A stretch of 64,000 bases of DNA. It comes from Chrysomallon squamiferum. Its lineage: Eukaryota > Mollusca > Gastropoda > Neomphalida > Peltospiridae. Position 1 is the first letter of the stretch. Every line of letters begins with the position of its first letter. Positions 42,171 through 54,660 of this stretch are shown here, piece after piece. The stretch covers positions 29,139,636-29,203,635 of the forward strand of contig CM022673.1 in the NCBI GenBank assembly GCA_012295275.1. The letters run 5' to 3'. Made by a program: the position numbers and the translations under genes. The notes beneath the pieces were generated by a model, which searched no databases, had not been told where the DNA came from, and saw only the letters and a list, made by a program, of their open reading frames with translations.

Positions 42171-42708
42171 TGTTAGTCAGAGAAAATTAACACCTATTTC
42201 ACTTTCTCCATATTATTATTATTATTACTGGATTTTGTATTTCCCTTTGATTCTTTTTCTCTGTATAAAAGGAATCTTTTTTCTTTTTTTTTTTTTCTCT
42301 TCAAACTACATCTAATATAATAAAGATGAAACACTGCGCCCGAGTTTTATATTCTTCCCGTAAATGAATAACATTTCGAACACATTCATATGAAACATAA
42401 CAGTTTCAATAATCTGCTTTTCAAAATAACAGAGCTTGATTATAGCTTGGAAAACATGCAGCGTACAATTCCTCGGTTGCTGTAGATCATAATAAAATTG
42501 GCATATTATAGGGCAGCTTCTGATATGATAACATTCAATACCAGGCTGTGATAAGCACGTGTCAAATAAAATAGATTAAAATTTATTTCACTGCATTGCC
42601 TATTTTTCTCCTGCATATTAATCGATGTACGCTAACATGTTCGAAATATTTAGTAAATAAATAACAGAACAGAACATCTCTCCATACACCAAGGTTCACA
42701 TTATTTTA

Positions 42709-42710
<2 letters not shown>

Positions 42711-42806
<96 letters not shown>

Positions 42807-42808
42807 CA
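42711..42808. repeat. (CT)47 ending in an acceptor-like TTGCAG
   Basis: A pure CT run to 42804 followed by TGCAG, which together look like a strong 3' splice site (AG at 42807-42808). The next 320 bases are non-repetitive and include the paired palindromes. No coding frame follows, so a non-coding exon is only a possibility. Confidence 0.9.
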
Positions 42809-43008
42809 GTCAGCCATTTTCTAACGTTCTTCTTACGTCCACCGAACATTCAAACACGTCTGTTTTTGGACAAAACACTTTCGAAAAAAAAAAAAAAAAA
42901 TGTATTGTCTCCCTTAGGATTTTTAAAGAGAAGAAATATTGAACTACCGTAACTAGCGCGTAGTCGGAGCCGATTATGACTCGATCCCACTACTGCAAGA
43001 CACGGCGA

Positions 43009-43032
43009 TGACGTCACATAATTATGACGTCA
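43009..43032. promoter_or_regulatory. Two perfect palindromic CRE sequences 16 bp apart
   Basis: TGACGTCA occurs at 43009-43016 and again at 43025-43032, separated by CATAATTA. This is the full consensus for CREB/ATF-type bZIP dimers. The surrounding 42830-43130 is balanced in composition and unlike the low-complexity DNA on either side. A promoter or enhancer is likely but unproven; no gene is seen nearby. Confidence 0.5.
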
Positions 43033-43490
43033 TGTAGTCTGTGTTTCCAGATTACGAAGCAGTGCATTATTTATCCGCTGTCTGCAACGCGAAACAAGTG
43101 GTGCGTTACCTTTAATTCTCTCTCTTCCACTGATTAAGTACGTTAATTACTTCTTTCTTCAGAAAAACTGTAAAGCGTGATCTCTGGGGGAATATTATTC
43201 TACTTTATTGTGCAAGGCAACAGTACCAGGTAATATGTGATTATCAAAAACAGTTTTAAAGAACTGTTCTGCAAACCATTACTTTTTTGTGCGAAGTAGT
43301 TGTGAATTTAATTATATTATATATGTCTGTCTGTCTGTCTCTCTCTCTGTATCTGATTGTATGTTTGTATGTATGTGTGTATGTGTGTATACGTTTTTAA
43401 ACAGTATTTATTCGTTTGTTTTAGAATATTGTATGTCAAATTACATATGCGTATGTGTGTATCTATGTATATATATATATATATATACAT

Positions 43491-43522
<32 letters not shown>

Positions 43523-43697
43523 CAATATACACACATATTATATTATATTATACTATATTATATTATATTAAAAGGTTTTAATCCCTATCAAAACTACAAT
43601 ATTACAGTTATGTATTTCAAATGCTGATCCAGAATTTGACTTGTTTGTTATAAAATGAAATGTTGCTATGCAAAAGAGACAAAGGAAAAATCGGTTC

Positions 43698-44490
43698 CAC
43701 ACACACAAAAAGATATGATTATGAATGTATATGAAAAAAAAAAAAGAAAATTATCGTTGTGAAAAATTGCCCGTGACATTTAAATTAGACTGTTCCACAA
43801 GTGTATTACAGTTTATCTTTCAACACAAAATAAAAAAATGGCTTTCTTTTCATCTGACCTCAGAACTGTAAAATGATCAATAAAACTTTTAAAACTGCGA
43901 CTGAAATCTTCACTGACATTGAAATATGCATTTGATATCAGACACAAAATTTAAGATTAGTCTTTCAGAAAAGCACACTGATATAGGCATTTGATATCAG
44001 ACACAAAATTTAAGACGGGTCTTTCAGAACAGAGATAATTCAAAACGTAAGTATAAGAAAACTATTGCCAAACAGTAAGCTGGATTTTTATTTTATCATT
44101 TATTTTTATCAGTGACAGAACTTATCAGTTCCCCATCCATGGTTCCCCTTTTAGGTTATTTTCTGCTCTAAAAAGTACCCTGAAGTTAGATATTCTTCCT
44201 ACTTCACGATACGACTTCAGTCATCATATCAGTATAAAAGACACCTTATTTCAAAACAAGTAGCCCATCCAGTTTTCTTCTCTCCTTTTCTCCGTGGTCT
44301 GCAATTAAATGTATAACGAAACGCTATATAACTGAAAATCAAAAATGTTCTGAGAATGAAGATGAATAAAACATACCAGTAGGTGAAATGATGATTGAAA
44401 TTGTATAAGTAAAGTCAAATACTACTTCAGTAACAGGCAGACTGTTGATGTAATGTAGTTAATTGGGTAGATTTATTTTACATACAAAGG
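43698..44490 (+). repeat. Dispersed repeat, left arm of an inverted pair
   Basis: It aligns with the reverse complement of 48395-49140. Shared blocks include ATTTGATATCAGACACAAAA, CTTTCAGAACAGAGATAATT, TTATTTCAAAAC, GTGAAATGATGATTGAAATT and TACAAAGGT. The outer edge starts with an (AC)n run. Inside it, a roughly 58-base unit with GATATCAGACACAAAATTTA is tandemly duplicated (about 43928-44033), while the other arm has it once. No coding frame is seen, so it is probably a non-autonomous element. Confidence 0.75.
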
Positions 44491-44982
44491 TGCGTGTCTA
44501 TCGAAATTCATTAGGCACAGCACTGCAAGTTATAGTACAGATTTCGCAACTGAATGAAAGAGATTGTTCAAATTGTTTTTCACGCTCAGCTAAACGAAGT
44601 TAAACAGCAGCCTCTTTAAGTGTGGAATGTTTGCACAAGTGTGAACGCTTTGACCCATGAATAGCAGTTCCAGGTTTGCTAAGAAGACGACGGAAACAAA
44701 CCTGGGCTTTGTGCTTTCTTCTCGCTCCTGGTAAAAACATATGTGAGGTATTTATTTGAAGAGTTTATGATATTTTATTTTGGGCTACTTAAAAGCGCAT
44801 AAACATGTCAGAACTGAGTACTGAAGAGTAAAGTAAGTGTAACGTTTGTTAATCACATTGATGGTTTTCAAAACTGTTTTCACTTCTGATGTTCAAAGTG
44901 TTAAATCTCCGGTCGTATATTTTGTATACAAGTACCTTACTGTTCGTGAAAATAAAAGAATAACGTCTTTGTTAATAATAAA

Positions 44983-44998
44983 TAATAATAATAATAAT

Positions 44999-45030
<32 letters not shown>

Positions 45031-45118
45031 CGATAACAGTAACGGCAATAATAATAACAACAACAGTAGTAATAACGGTGATTATGATAATGATTATAAT
45101 GATAATAGCAACAAACAC

Positions 45119-45156
<38 letters not shown>

Positions 45157-45176
45157 AATAATAATAATAATAATAA
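44983..45176. repeat. Compound (AAT)n/(AAC)n microsatellite
   Basis: AAT, AAC, mixed AAY/GAT, AAC and again AAT triplets run for almost 200 bases. The poly-Asn and poly-Thr frame across it is an artefact. Confidence 0.95.
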
Positions 45177-45389
45177 TAAAGAAATCTAATTTACGGACAT
45201 GCAGTTTCTATTCCTAAGGCCATGATCCATCTCTCTCAGACTAAATTAGCGGCCACATTACATACCTACATATACATATACATATATATATATATATATG
45301 TTTCATTTTGTTCTGGCCGACTCTTTCTCATACTACAATTAAATATCTCGTCTAATCGCTATTGACACTTGAACTGAACACATGTACGC

Positions 45390-45790
45390 GATTTATGCTG
45401 TTTACAGAAAACGCGGCATTCCCTAGGTGCCGACTGGGAAGATTTCTGAATCGCATTACCATACATGTGCGGATTAATTGCAGCTCAGGGAAATAGTTTG
45501 CATTTACTGAAGCCGTCTTCGGGTCCCACAGCATCGCAATGGCGAAAGACTGGCCAGAGCATATGACTTGTGTTAGCGGTCCAGTAATGAATTACAACTC
45601 TCAGAACATTCTGTATTGTTCTAAGACCCGCTGACAAAGCCACACGAGTGATTATAGAGTGGAGACACGTGTAGCGGAGATATTTAGTGTGGGGTTCGTT
45701 TGACAGCACCCCGAGGGAGGGGCGGATCTTCGTTCGCATGTTTGTGTACACGTATGAGTAATTTACTGCACGTATGAGTAATTTACTGCA
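45390..45790. other. Balanced, repeat-free island in the gene-poor stretch
   Basis: About 400 bases with many CG dinucleotides between microsatellite-rich flanks. A 20-base unit containing CGTATGAGTAATTTACTG is repeated twice at about 45750-45789. Minus-strand frames here have no recognisable domain. Possible conserved non-coding element. Confidence 0.25.
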
Positions 45791-46097
45791 CCTGTGTTAA
45801 CGTGTCTGCAGGTTTCCGTTAATTTTTATCACAGGTATAATTGATCCTGGCACTTTTCTCCTTCTCGCTATCTGTTCCAGGTGTCAGTATTTTGAAAATG
45901 CATTAGTTAGGTGTACTTTGACCAGAAATTATTATTATTGTTATTATTGTTATTAATGGTTTTTTTTTTTTTTTATTATTATTATTATTATTGCAACCGA
46001 TGACCAGAAAAGCAAAAACAAAAGCTGCAATAATAATAATAAGAATAAGAAGAAGAAGAAGAAGAAGAAGAAGAATAGCAGCAACAACAATAAAAAT

Positions 46098-46128
<31 letters not shown>

Positions 46129-46499
46129 TAACAGTAATAACTACACACAATATAGAAGGTAAAACCCAGGATATTAAATTTATTTTTGTCTATGATCTTT
46201 TTAACCAACGTTACATTCTTCCACTGTCTTGAGATAATTTAAAAATCGACGTAGTTGTTATTATTATTATTATAGACACAAAACCAGTTTTTTTATGATG
46301 AATGGTCGACGAGTGATAAAACTGAGCAGAAATTCGATGTTGCACTCGGTGAACCTCTGCGACTTGTGCGAATTCTGACGTCGTGTACGAAGTCGTTGTA
46401 ATGCCAGTTAACGCCGTGCACACAATTAACTCAAGCTGTAAATGAAGCAGGTGCCTACATGAAAAAAAAAAAAAAAAAAAAAAAACCCGATGGCGGAAA

Positions 46500-46710
46500 A
46501 CGAAATTACTGACAGTTCGGCAGGAATCTCTCCTTGAAACAAAACCGGACGACATTAGGCTTAGCGGTTCCGGTGTCGTCTGCCAACGTTCGGCTAATTA
46601 AGTACCATCTGGATGTAAGTGTTGCTGTTTTTACAAGTAAATCCTCAGCCTCCCCGCTGGTCATAGCAACGGCTTCTGTAAAACCGCACTGGAAAGTTTC
46701 TGACAGAAAA
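46500..46710. other. Short island with open frames on both strands
   Basis: About 200 bases of balanced, CpG-containing sequence open on both strands. I could not match either translation to a family. A single isolated exon or a regulatory element are both possible. Confidence 0.2.
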
Positions 46711-47205
46711 ACAAGAAAAGAATAAATAATAAAAAAAAATACAAAAGAGTAATGATTATAAGTCAAAGTGATGAAATTCTTTTTACGAAAAATGATGGAA
46801 GATAGTAATAAAAAATAAATAAATAAATTAGTAAATATATATATATATATATATATATAAACGATAATAAAAAAATAAAAATAAAAAAGCAATAAAAAAA
46901 GACGGATGAAATATTCCATAATGCTAATGATAATGTTTTATGTCAAAGGATTAAGAATGGGAAAACAACCATAAAATGGCAGGTCGAGAAAGATTGAGTT
47001 AGTGAACCAAAAATACAGATAAATATACCAAAAAAAAAAAAAAAAAAGAAAAAAAGAAGAAAAAAAGAGAATTTAGAAAAAGCCATTAAAAACCAATAAC
47101 AGTACATTAAAACGATGACAATTTTTTATTGTTAAGCAATCTAGAAAGGAAGTTAAAAGATAAAATTGTGATGACGTACAATGCAGGAAAGAGCCGGGGA
47201 AAAAG

Positions 47206-47241
<36 letters not shown>

Positions 47242-47679
47242 CATTTACAAACAATATTTTTATGTCAAAGATATAAAAATTATTTGCATATAAAAATCTG
47301 ATGTGGTAAAACGGGAACAGGAAAAAAAAAAAAATTTTTAAAAAATTTCATGCTGTTCAAGAAAGTAAAAGAAATAAATAAATAAAATAAAAATGACCAA
47401 AATCAAGCATTTCCCAAAACAACTGCAGCAATTTTATAATGATCAGAAGGATTACCAGAAAAGAGTGATTAGCATTTCATTATGGATTCCAGTACCTGAT
47501 GGAAAATACCTGACCTGTCATTCTTTGAACACTTTTTAATTTCTAACACGTCGTTTGTAATTACCAGTGGTCTTGATATTAATGTGAACAAACACTGATG
47601 AAATCTTGGCAGAGAAAAAAAAAAAAAAAAAAAGAATAAAAAGTTCGCCTGAGCCGTATGTGTATGATCCAATAACGAT

Positions 47680-48330
47680 CCTTCATTTGAGCTTTGTGGT
47701 TTTAATTAACCCGAGCGTTCAGTCTGCCCACGTGTCAGATTAAGGTCAGTTGGGGCTATTTTCGCTATTTCCTCTAATAAGGTCGTTTTACAGATGAATA
47801 AATTCTCGCCAAATATCGAGTCGATCAGAAATCCTTAAAGAATGGCAAAAATATCCAGTTACAATTCAACCACAAAAAAAAGTTTATTTTAGTTCGTTTA
47901 TTGTCGGTTGTCAAAGATTAAATTCGAAGCTTATTCCTGCCGGAACCAGCCAATCAAGAAGCTGTTTAAACCGAAGATTGACGAGTATGTCCGAAAGGAG
48001 AGGAAAGGTGATGCCGACACGTCAGTGGTCAATCTGGGACAGGACTTGTCAGGTTAAAGATGTAATAGTTAATAACTGCCAGTTAGAGCTTGGTTGGAAA
48101 TGCGGCCAGCAAGCTAATTTAGAAAGCTGAACGTGAAACTCGTCACATGATGTCAAGTGTGTTTTACGAAACGCGTTTTTCAAATTAACACTTGTAGAAA
48201 CGTGTCAGTGGTAGATGAAGAAATTAAACAATGGCGGACAGGCGAGAAAGACATTATGAAGGTGACTGGAAAGGAAAGAAAATAATTTCAAAAATAATGT
48301 AAATAAGAACGGACAATTAAGTGTACATTA
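47680..48330. other. Long balanced, repeat-free island
   Basis: About 650 bases without simple repeats, including an E-box CACGTG-like core (CCCACGTGTCAG near 47730) and several TTAATTAA/ATTA motifs. No sustained frame. It is one of the better candidates for conserved regulatory DNA in the right part of the window. Confidence 0.3.
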
Positions 48331-48344
48331 CGTCTGTGCATGCA

Positions 48345-48347
48345 AGC

Positions 48348-48392
<45 letters not shown>

Positions 48393-48396
48393 TGCA
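48345..48396. repeat. (TG)n(CGTG)n microsatellite at the inner edge of the right repeat arm
   Basis: TG units pass into GCGT tetramers and stop where alignment with the left arm begins. Confidence 0.85.
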
Positions 48397-49095
48397 CCTT
48401 TGCTACGTACCTTTGTATATAGAATAAATTTAGCCAAATAACCACAATACGTCAACAATGTCTGTTACATCTGACTTTATTATGCAATTTCAATCATCAT
48501 TTCACTTACTTGTTTTAAAAGGCATGTTTTATTCAGCTTTACGCTTAGCACATTTTTAATTTTCAGTCATATGGTGTTACAGGTTTATTTAAAAACCACT
48601 GAGAAAATGAGGAAGAAATCCGCGATACCCAAGCAACAAGCTACCCGTTTTGAAATAAGGGGTCTTTTATGGGCTTTTCCAGCAGAAAGGAAAACGGGAA
48701 TCAAGGAAGCTAGATAGTGCAGCAGAGCACTAAAGTTTTATCACTGATTTTCAGATTACTTATATAAATAAAATATTAAATAAATAAATAAATAAACAGC
48801 ATAAACGAAAACAAGCTCAGTGTTTAGAAATAGCCATCATACAGTTGTTTTGAATTATCTCTGTTCTGAAAGACCTTTCTTAATTTTTGTGTCTGATATC
48901 AAATCATATTTCAGTATCAGTGAAGATTTAAATTAAAGTTTCAAAAGTTCAGAATTCTATTGATCATTATTTTTTGTATAGAAAGATAAATTATAATACA
49001 CTTGTTGTGGAAGAGTCTAATTTAAACGTCAAAGACGATTTTTCAGAATGATAATTTTTTGTTCTTCATTTTCTTATGCATTCATAATGATACCT

Positions 49096-49140
<45 letters not shown>
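48395..49140 (-). repeat. Dispersed repeat, right arm of an inverted pair
   Basis: Reverse-orientation partner of 43698-44490, with about 3.9 kb between the arms. The outer edge is a (TG)n run at 49098-49139, the complement of the (AC)n that starts the left arm. Divergence and indels are considerable, so a transcript hairpin from the two arms would be imperfect. Confidence 0.75.
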
Positions 49141-50089
49141 CACCGGTTTTATTTATTTATTTATTTATATTTTTATTTTTTAATTTATTATTATTTTTAA
49201 TTTATTTATTTATTATTATTATTATTATTTGTCTCTTTTGTATAGAAACATTTCAAGTTTTGCATGAAAATGTTATAGTTTGCAGTACAGTTCTTTCAAA
49301 CAGTTCTAGACAATTGTATTTTATATGGTACTGTTTCCTTACGAATTGTTACTTGTACGAACACTATGCTACCATCTACTTGCTTATGATTAACTTGTTT
49401 TTAATACCTACATCTGTGTTTGTGTATATGTGTGTGTGTATGTGTATGATATAATGATATAACTGAAGCCTGTCATAGTGTTCTCGTATCCATTACTGGC
49501 AGCAAGGGATCTTTTAAATACTCTTTGTCGTGGACAGGAAAGCACATTACACGATGATACAGCAGTAACCAGACAGAGGCACTCAGCCAAACAGATAAAT
49601 CCTATTCCTTGAGGAAACATGAACAATTCATTATAGTAAAAACACATTTAAATCTTCTGACAAATGAAAAATATAATGGGTAATAATAATAAATTAAATA
49701 AAAAAAAAAAAAGAAGAAAGAACAAAAACGTCCTAATAAAAAAAGAAGAAAGAACTGAAGAAAAACGTCCTGATATTATTAAACTCAAAATCAGCGCACT
49801 AAAAAGAATGTATACTGTTGTTGTTTTTAAAACGAAAGTAGTTTTTGTTTTGCTGTGTAAAAGAACTTCAGGATAAATAAAGAAAATCTATCAAGAAAAG
49901 GGACAGATGTAATAAAAAAAGTGTAAATTAAAAAAAAAAAAAAAATATATGTATTTTTTTTTAGAAGGCTTCAGAACGGTTAAATGAAGATGGCCAATTT
50001 TAAAACGAAAGTAAAGAACTAGGAAGTACGGGACACGTTAAAGTGAAAACGGCGATTAAGATCTGGTTTTCAGAACGAAGTGGAACAAA

Positions 50090-50470
50090 CATTTTCCTCT
50101 AGCGGGTTACATCCATTACAAGGTCTTCCGCATCGCTTCGTGCCAGAACAAGCAATTCCTGGCTATTTACATATCTTTCAATTCACTGGACTTGATCGCC
50201 GTGATTTATAGTCAATTACCCGTCACTTGTTAAAGAATTCAGAAGCATAAATTTCTTTGCAAGGACCGCGGAACATGGTACTGGAACGATTCGCCATGAG
50301 CCAGACCATTGAGACAACTAACCTATGAAAGTGTGATATCAGAGTCATGGGAAACTGACAGTCAGCAACAGCTGATTGATCGATGGGACATTTCCCGTTT
50401 CGCAGGTAATCAGCGATGTACATTTCCCAAAGAAAAGTAATTACCCTGAAAGCAGAAACTCGCCCGTTGA
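50090..50470. other. Balanced, repeat-free island
   Basis: About 380 bases of mixed composition between A-rich flanks, with short frames only and no recognisable protein. Possible conserved non-coding element. Confidence 0.25.
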
Positions 50471-50959
50471 AAAGTGATTTAATTTGACATCAAGTAGCCA
50501 TATCTTTGCAGATTATCACGTACAATAAGTTTGTGATCCTCTATAATTTCTTCTTTTCAGCTAATTTTGGTAACAATCAAATCATTTTCTTTGAAAAGAC
50601 GATTCGAATAAACTTTTGGCTGAAAGGACTGATGGAACAGCCATTGGGCATTAAATACCTTATTGGAATACAACGTCAATGAGTCCAAAGCAGATAGGCG
50701 TGTCGTTTTCACGCTTGTTAGGCCGAGCGTGTAATGATTATTGCATCAAAAAGAAACGAGACGAAATAAATGGTCGTAATTTCACTTTTACCTTCGGACG
50801 TGTGAATAGCTATCAGATCAGAGTGAAATGATTGTTTTCTGTGGGTGTTGTATTGTTTTCCTAATCGTTTGTGAGCAACAGCAAGAGAACATAGCCGTGC
50901 TTGAAGTAGCAGAAACAGCTAACAACAGAGGAAGAAAGTAGAATCGCCAACAGCAGTTT

Positions 50960-51345
50960 TATTAGCATTAATAGCATTAGTGACAGGAATAGTAACAGCA
51001 TTTTCAGGAATTAGCATTAATAGCATTAGTGACAGGAATAGTAACAGCATTAATGACAGGAATAGTAGCAATAGTGTTAACAGTATTAGTGACAGGAATA
51101 GTAGTAGTAGTGTTAACAGTTTTAGTGACAGGAATAGTAGCAGTAGTGTTAACAGTATTAGTGACAGGAATAGTAACAGTAGTATTAACAGCATTAGTGA
51201 CAGGAATAGTAGCAGTAGTATTAACAGCATTAGTGACAGGGATAGTAACAGCATTAATGACAGGAATAGTAGCAGTAGCCTTAACCGTATTAGTGACAGG
51301 AATAGTAGCAGTTAGTATTAGTGACAGGAAAAGTAATTGCCGTAA
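50960..51345. repeat. 36-bp minisatellite, open in several frames
   Basis: The core GTGACAGGAATAGTA or a variant recurs at 50980, 51029, 51053, 51089, 51125, 51161, 51197, 51233, 51257, 51293 and 51320. Spacing is 36 in most steps, with 24 and 27 in the others after an initial 49. Because nearly all steps are multiples of three and the unit lacks stops, two plus-strand frames and one minus-strand frame stay open for 111 codons. One reads as repeats of SISDRNSSSSVN. No start context, splice context or neighbouring exon supports a gene. Confidence 0.9.
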
Positions 51346-51435
51346 CGGTAGTAGACAGGAATAGGAGAAATAATAATAGTAGTGAAAGAATAATTAATAG
51401 TAGGAATAGTGATATTTGTTAACAATCATTGGAAT

Positions 51436-51537
51436 AGTAAAGTATTAACAGTAATTGCCGTAACGGTAGTAGTAGTAAGGAGTAATAATAGTAGTAGTAG
51501 TAGTAGTAGTAACATTGAAAGTAGTAGTAGTAGTAGC

Positions 51538-51569
<32 letters not shown>

Positions 51570-51572
51570 GTT
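51436..51572. repeat. (GTA)n microsatellite
   Basis: Imperfect GTA/ATA triplets continue from the 36-bp minisatellite and become nearly pure at 51532-51570. The minisatellite probably arose from the same triplet-rich DNA. Confidence 0.9.
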
Positions 51573-51879
51573 AGTTATTGTTTTTGAAGTTCTGATGGTT
51601 ATAACCTTACTTGCTGTTCTGCTGTAGGAGACAGCTGAGGATGACGAATAGGAAATGGTTAAAGCAAAACAATTATTATTATTAACAATATTCATAAAAC
51701 CCTTCTGTGTTTAAGTAACTAATTCAGTACGTCTGTCAGTGCACTGTTACAGGCCGCTGGGGGACTGGACCACGCCAAACCAAATCTACAAACCAACAGA
51801 GTTTCCACAAAGCACCAACCTACCGCTAGTGAATCTGCTGCACTTCCAGCGCTGTGACCGTATATTGCATCTTGTTAAC

Positions 51880-52150
51880 TTCTCGTCTGTTTTGAGTGAT
51901 CAATGAAAATTTCATTAAGTCGAAGCTTCCAGCCCTCAAGGGAGGTGTCGGAAAGTTTTTCCCTGATTTTACAACCAAAGATAGTCCTTCTCCGGGGACC
52001 GTCGCGCGTAATTGATGCATGTAGCGGTTGACTCGAGATGCGAGTTTTCTAAGATTAATGACGCAATAAGACTGCGCGGTCTCTGCGGACCTGCAGTCCA
52101 GTGCAGAGCTGAAATGACGGAGCAAACTGGCAACAAATGACCATTGACCA
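51880..52150. other. CpG-containing island with homeodomain-type motifs
   Basis: About 270 bases with many CG dinucleotides, including CGCGCGTAATTGATGCATG and AAGATTAATGACGCAAT. Three minus-strand frames overlap but none is recognisable. Candidate regulatory element. Confidence 0.3.
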
Positions 52151-52324
52151 CCACTGAATTATGTAAATGTGACTGACAGAAAAAAGATAAATGTTATCGG
52201 TTGACGAGATAAAGATTTGATGAATTTCCCTATCAGATGTCATGGACGATTTCATTCATGCCGATAATAAATCTTATAATGATATTCGTAAGGCGATAAA
52301 TATTTCGAGTTAAATACACGTGCA

Positions 52325-52384
52325 TCCATCCCATCCATCCATCCATCCATCCATCCATCCATCCATCCATCCATCCATCCATAC
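52325..52384. repeat. (CATC)n microsatellite
   Basis: About 14 CATC units followed by a short ATAC/ATAT run. Confidence 0.95.
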
Positions 52385-54179
52385 ATATATACATAATAGA
52401 TACATGCACGAATGTATTAATTTATACCTATATCATGCATGGATAGACATTTTGATGCACGATTTAGTAGACAATTTAATTCGTTTACCTTTGAAAACCC
52501 ATTCAACTAAAACTAAATAAAAGACACAATAATAAAAATAAAAATAACGTGGCATTCAAATCAAATATCAAACGACATCACAGTTATTTATCCTTTTAAG
52601 TCAAACATAAACCAACAATTTAAAAATACCAATTTCCCAGCAAAGCCTTTGATAACACAAATCTGAAATCTGGAGTAGAATGAACTAACTTTGTCAAAAG
52701 CCTGTAAAAACATGATATATTTTATACTCTCTATTTTTGTTCTTTTTTTTGTATTTAAAACCTCATTAATATTTTTTTTAAATAATACTCAAAACCTTTT
52801 CTCATTTATTTGATAAAATAAATAAATAAATTTCGAACTGTAATCGAGGAAAACAGAATAATCCCTTGTCTTTGTTGGATCAAATTTAAAACTCAGTTTT
52901 TAAAGACAGTAACTGAATAACAATTTGACGAAGATTAAAACAAAAAACGAAATAATAATGAAGTTCAACAAGGTGAGTTCACAATTTTTTATTGCTATTT
53001 TATCTGTCCAGAGACAATTTATATATTTATATGATTTCCAGTTGTTTTCTTAATTTGTTTCTCTGCACGTGTAAATGAATAAACCTATATATTAATATAC
53101 ACACTTGTTTATTCACGTACACATACGTTTTGTAGCTGCTGATTTTGTTCTTGTTGTTATCATCATCATCACTGTTGGTGTTGTAAACGTTATCGTTGTT
53201 ATTATTGTTGCTGATCTGTCGATTCGTTTGTCGCTTCTTTGGTCGGTTCGTTAATAATTTATTATTATTTATTTCTGCTGCTGTCGTTGCTGTTGTTATT
53301 TTTGCCCGATTCAAAGAACGTTTTCAAACTGTACTATTCTCATGTTAGACGTATTACATATTCTGTTTATTAATAAGTCTCTGGCTATATAAATAAAATA
53401 GCAAAACGTCACAAAATGTACAATGAATGCTCCCATGCTTCCTTCCGCTTCTGGCACTTGTTTGTCCTAACCTCTCTAACGCACACAGCTGTCCTGTTTG
53501 TTGACAGGTGTGTTTGAACACAAATGTTTGGATACGAACAAAACACACAGAACTGCTTATCTCATTTTGTTACTGGAGAGACTGCCGGCGTTATATGTTT
53601 TCTTGATAATCGAACACATTTTGAAAACGTGTTATATTGTTAGCAGAGGTTAATGATATTCAGAGTGAAATTTTGAGAGAGATAAGTTAAATAAATCTAA
53701 ATAAGAAAATATGTATTTGTCTGTCTGTCTGTCTCTTTATCTGCCTCTGTCTCTATCCAGCTAATCTATCTATCTGTCTGTATCTATCAGAAATATTTGC
53801 GATTCAGCTGTTTTATCATCTCATTATTAATTTTGACTGTTTTCTGCTACTGAATTTTATTTTCGTTTTACTTATTATTGAAGAGATTAATACTGAGAAT
53901 GAAAGAAAATAAACAATTTTATATTCATTTATTGAATAAATTTTCATTAAATAAAAATGTAGCGTTTAACTGAAACTGGAAACAATATTATAGGTTGTAA
54001 ACTTGTGTAGTACTTGTGTTTATCGGATATCAATTACTTAAAACAAAGAGTCAAAGAAAAATGTGTATTTAGCTTTTAGAAAGCATACGACTGTTATGCA
54101 ACAAAAATATTAATATTCTTTTATAGCAGAGAAGAAATATATATATTGTAATAACAACAACGTCGATGACGACAACGAC

Positions 54180-54660
54180 GACAATAACGAGTTAATTAGG
54201 CGAGGACGGCTGTGCGTCAGAGTGTACGACGACCCAAGTGTCTTGGTTTCTATCACGCACAGTATTTCCAATCTGGATGGGATAAGCGGTTTAAAGTGCT
54301 AAAAATAGACACACGCTAGAACATCACCTCTCGTGAGCGATAAACTCGCGATAGGTCGATGTTCGCTAATGTCAATGACGTCACCGAATCGTTCATCTTG
54401 TGCAAACTGTCAGTGCTCACCTCATTATATTTTTTAATGAACGGATTTTATTTCCATGCGTTTTCAGCCCATTTTTGTCCGGAGCGTGAGTCACGATGCA
54501 GCAGATTGGCGTCGATGATGAAACAAATGAATGACGCCAGTTTAAAACTACTGCACTGTGTGTTCGCTTTCAATAAATCGCTTCCTCGCATAAGACTCGT
54601 TCTCCAACAATCGGCGCCAAGAGAAAGGCAGTAACACCAAGTCGGCGAGTTTGTCTAACA
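54180..54660. promoter_or_regulatory. Candidate enhancer with MEF2, CRE and AP-1 consensus sites
   Basis: A balanced, CpG-containing island with three perfect consensus sites on the plus strand: MEF2-type CTAAAAATAG at 54299-54308, palindromic TGACGTCA at 54376-54383 and TGAGTCA at 54487-54493. The open frame at 54359-54634 is not recognisable. Three full sites within 200 bases make regulation plausible, but no target gene is visible. Confidence 0.35.

Noticed and set aside
46506-46919. Minus-strand 137-residue frame and an overlapping plus-strand frame
   Set aside because: The first half is poly-Phe/Tyr/Ile from AT repeats; the remaining part matches no family I know and has no partner exon.
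50980-51364. Ser/Asn-rich repeat protein gene
   Set aside because: The minisatellite is open in three frames at once because its unit length is a multiple of three; kept only as a finding.
52325-52384. CRISPR-like array of short repeats
   Set aside because: A simple CATC tetramer with no spacers; the organism is eukaryotic.
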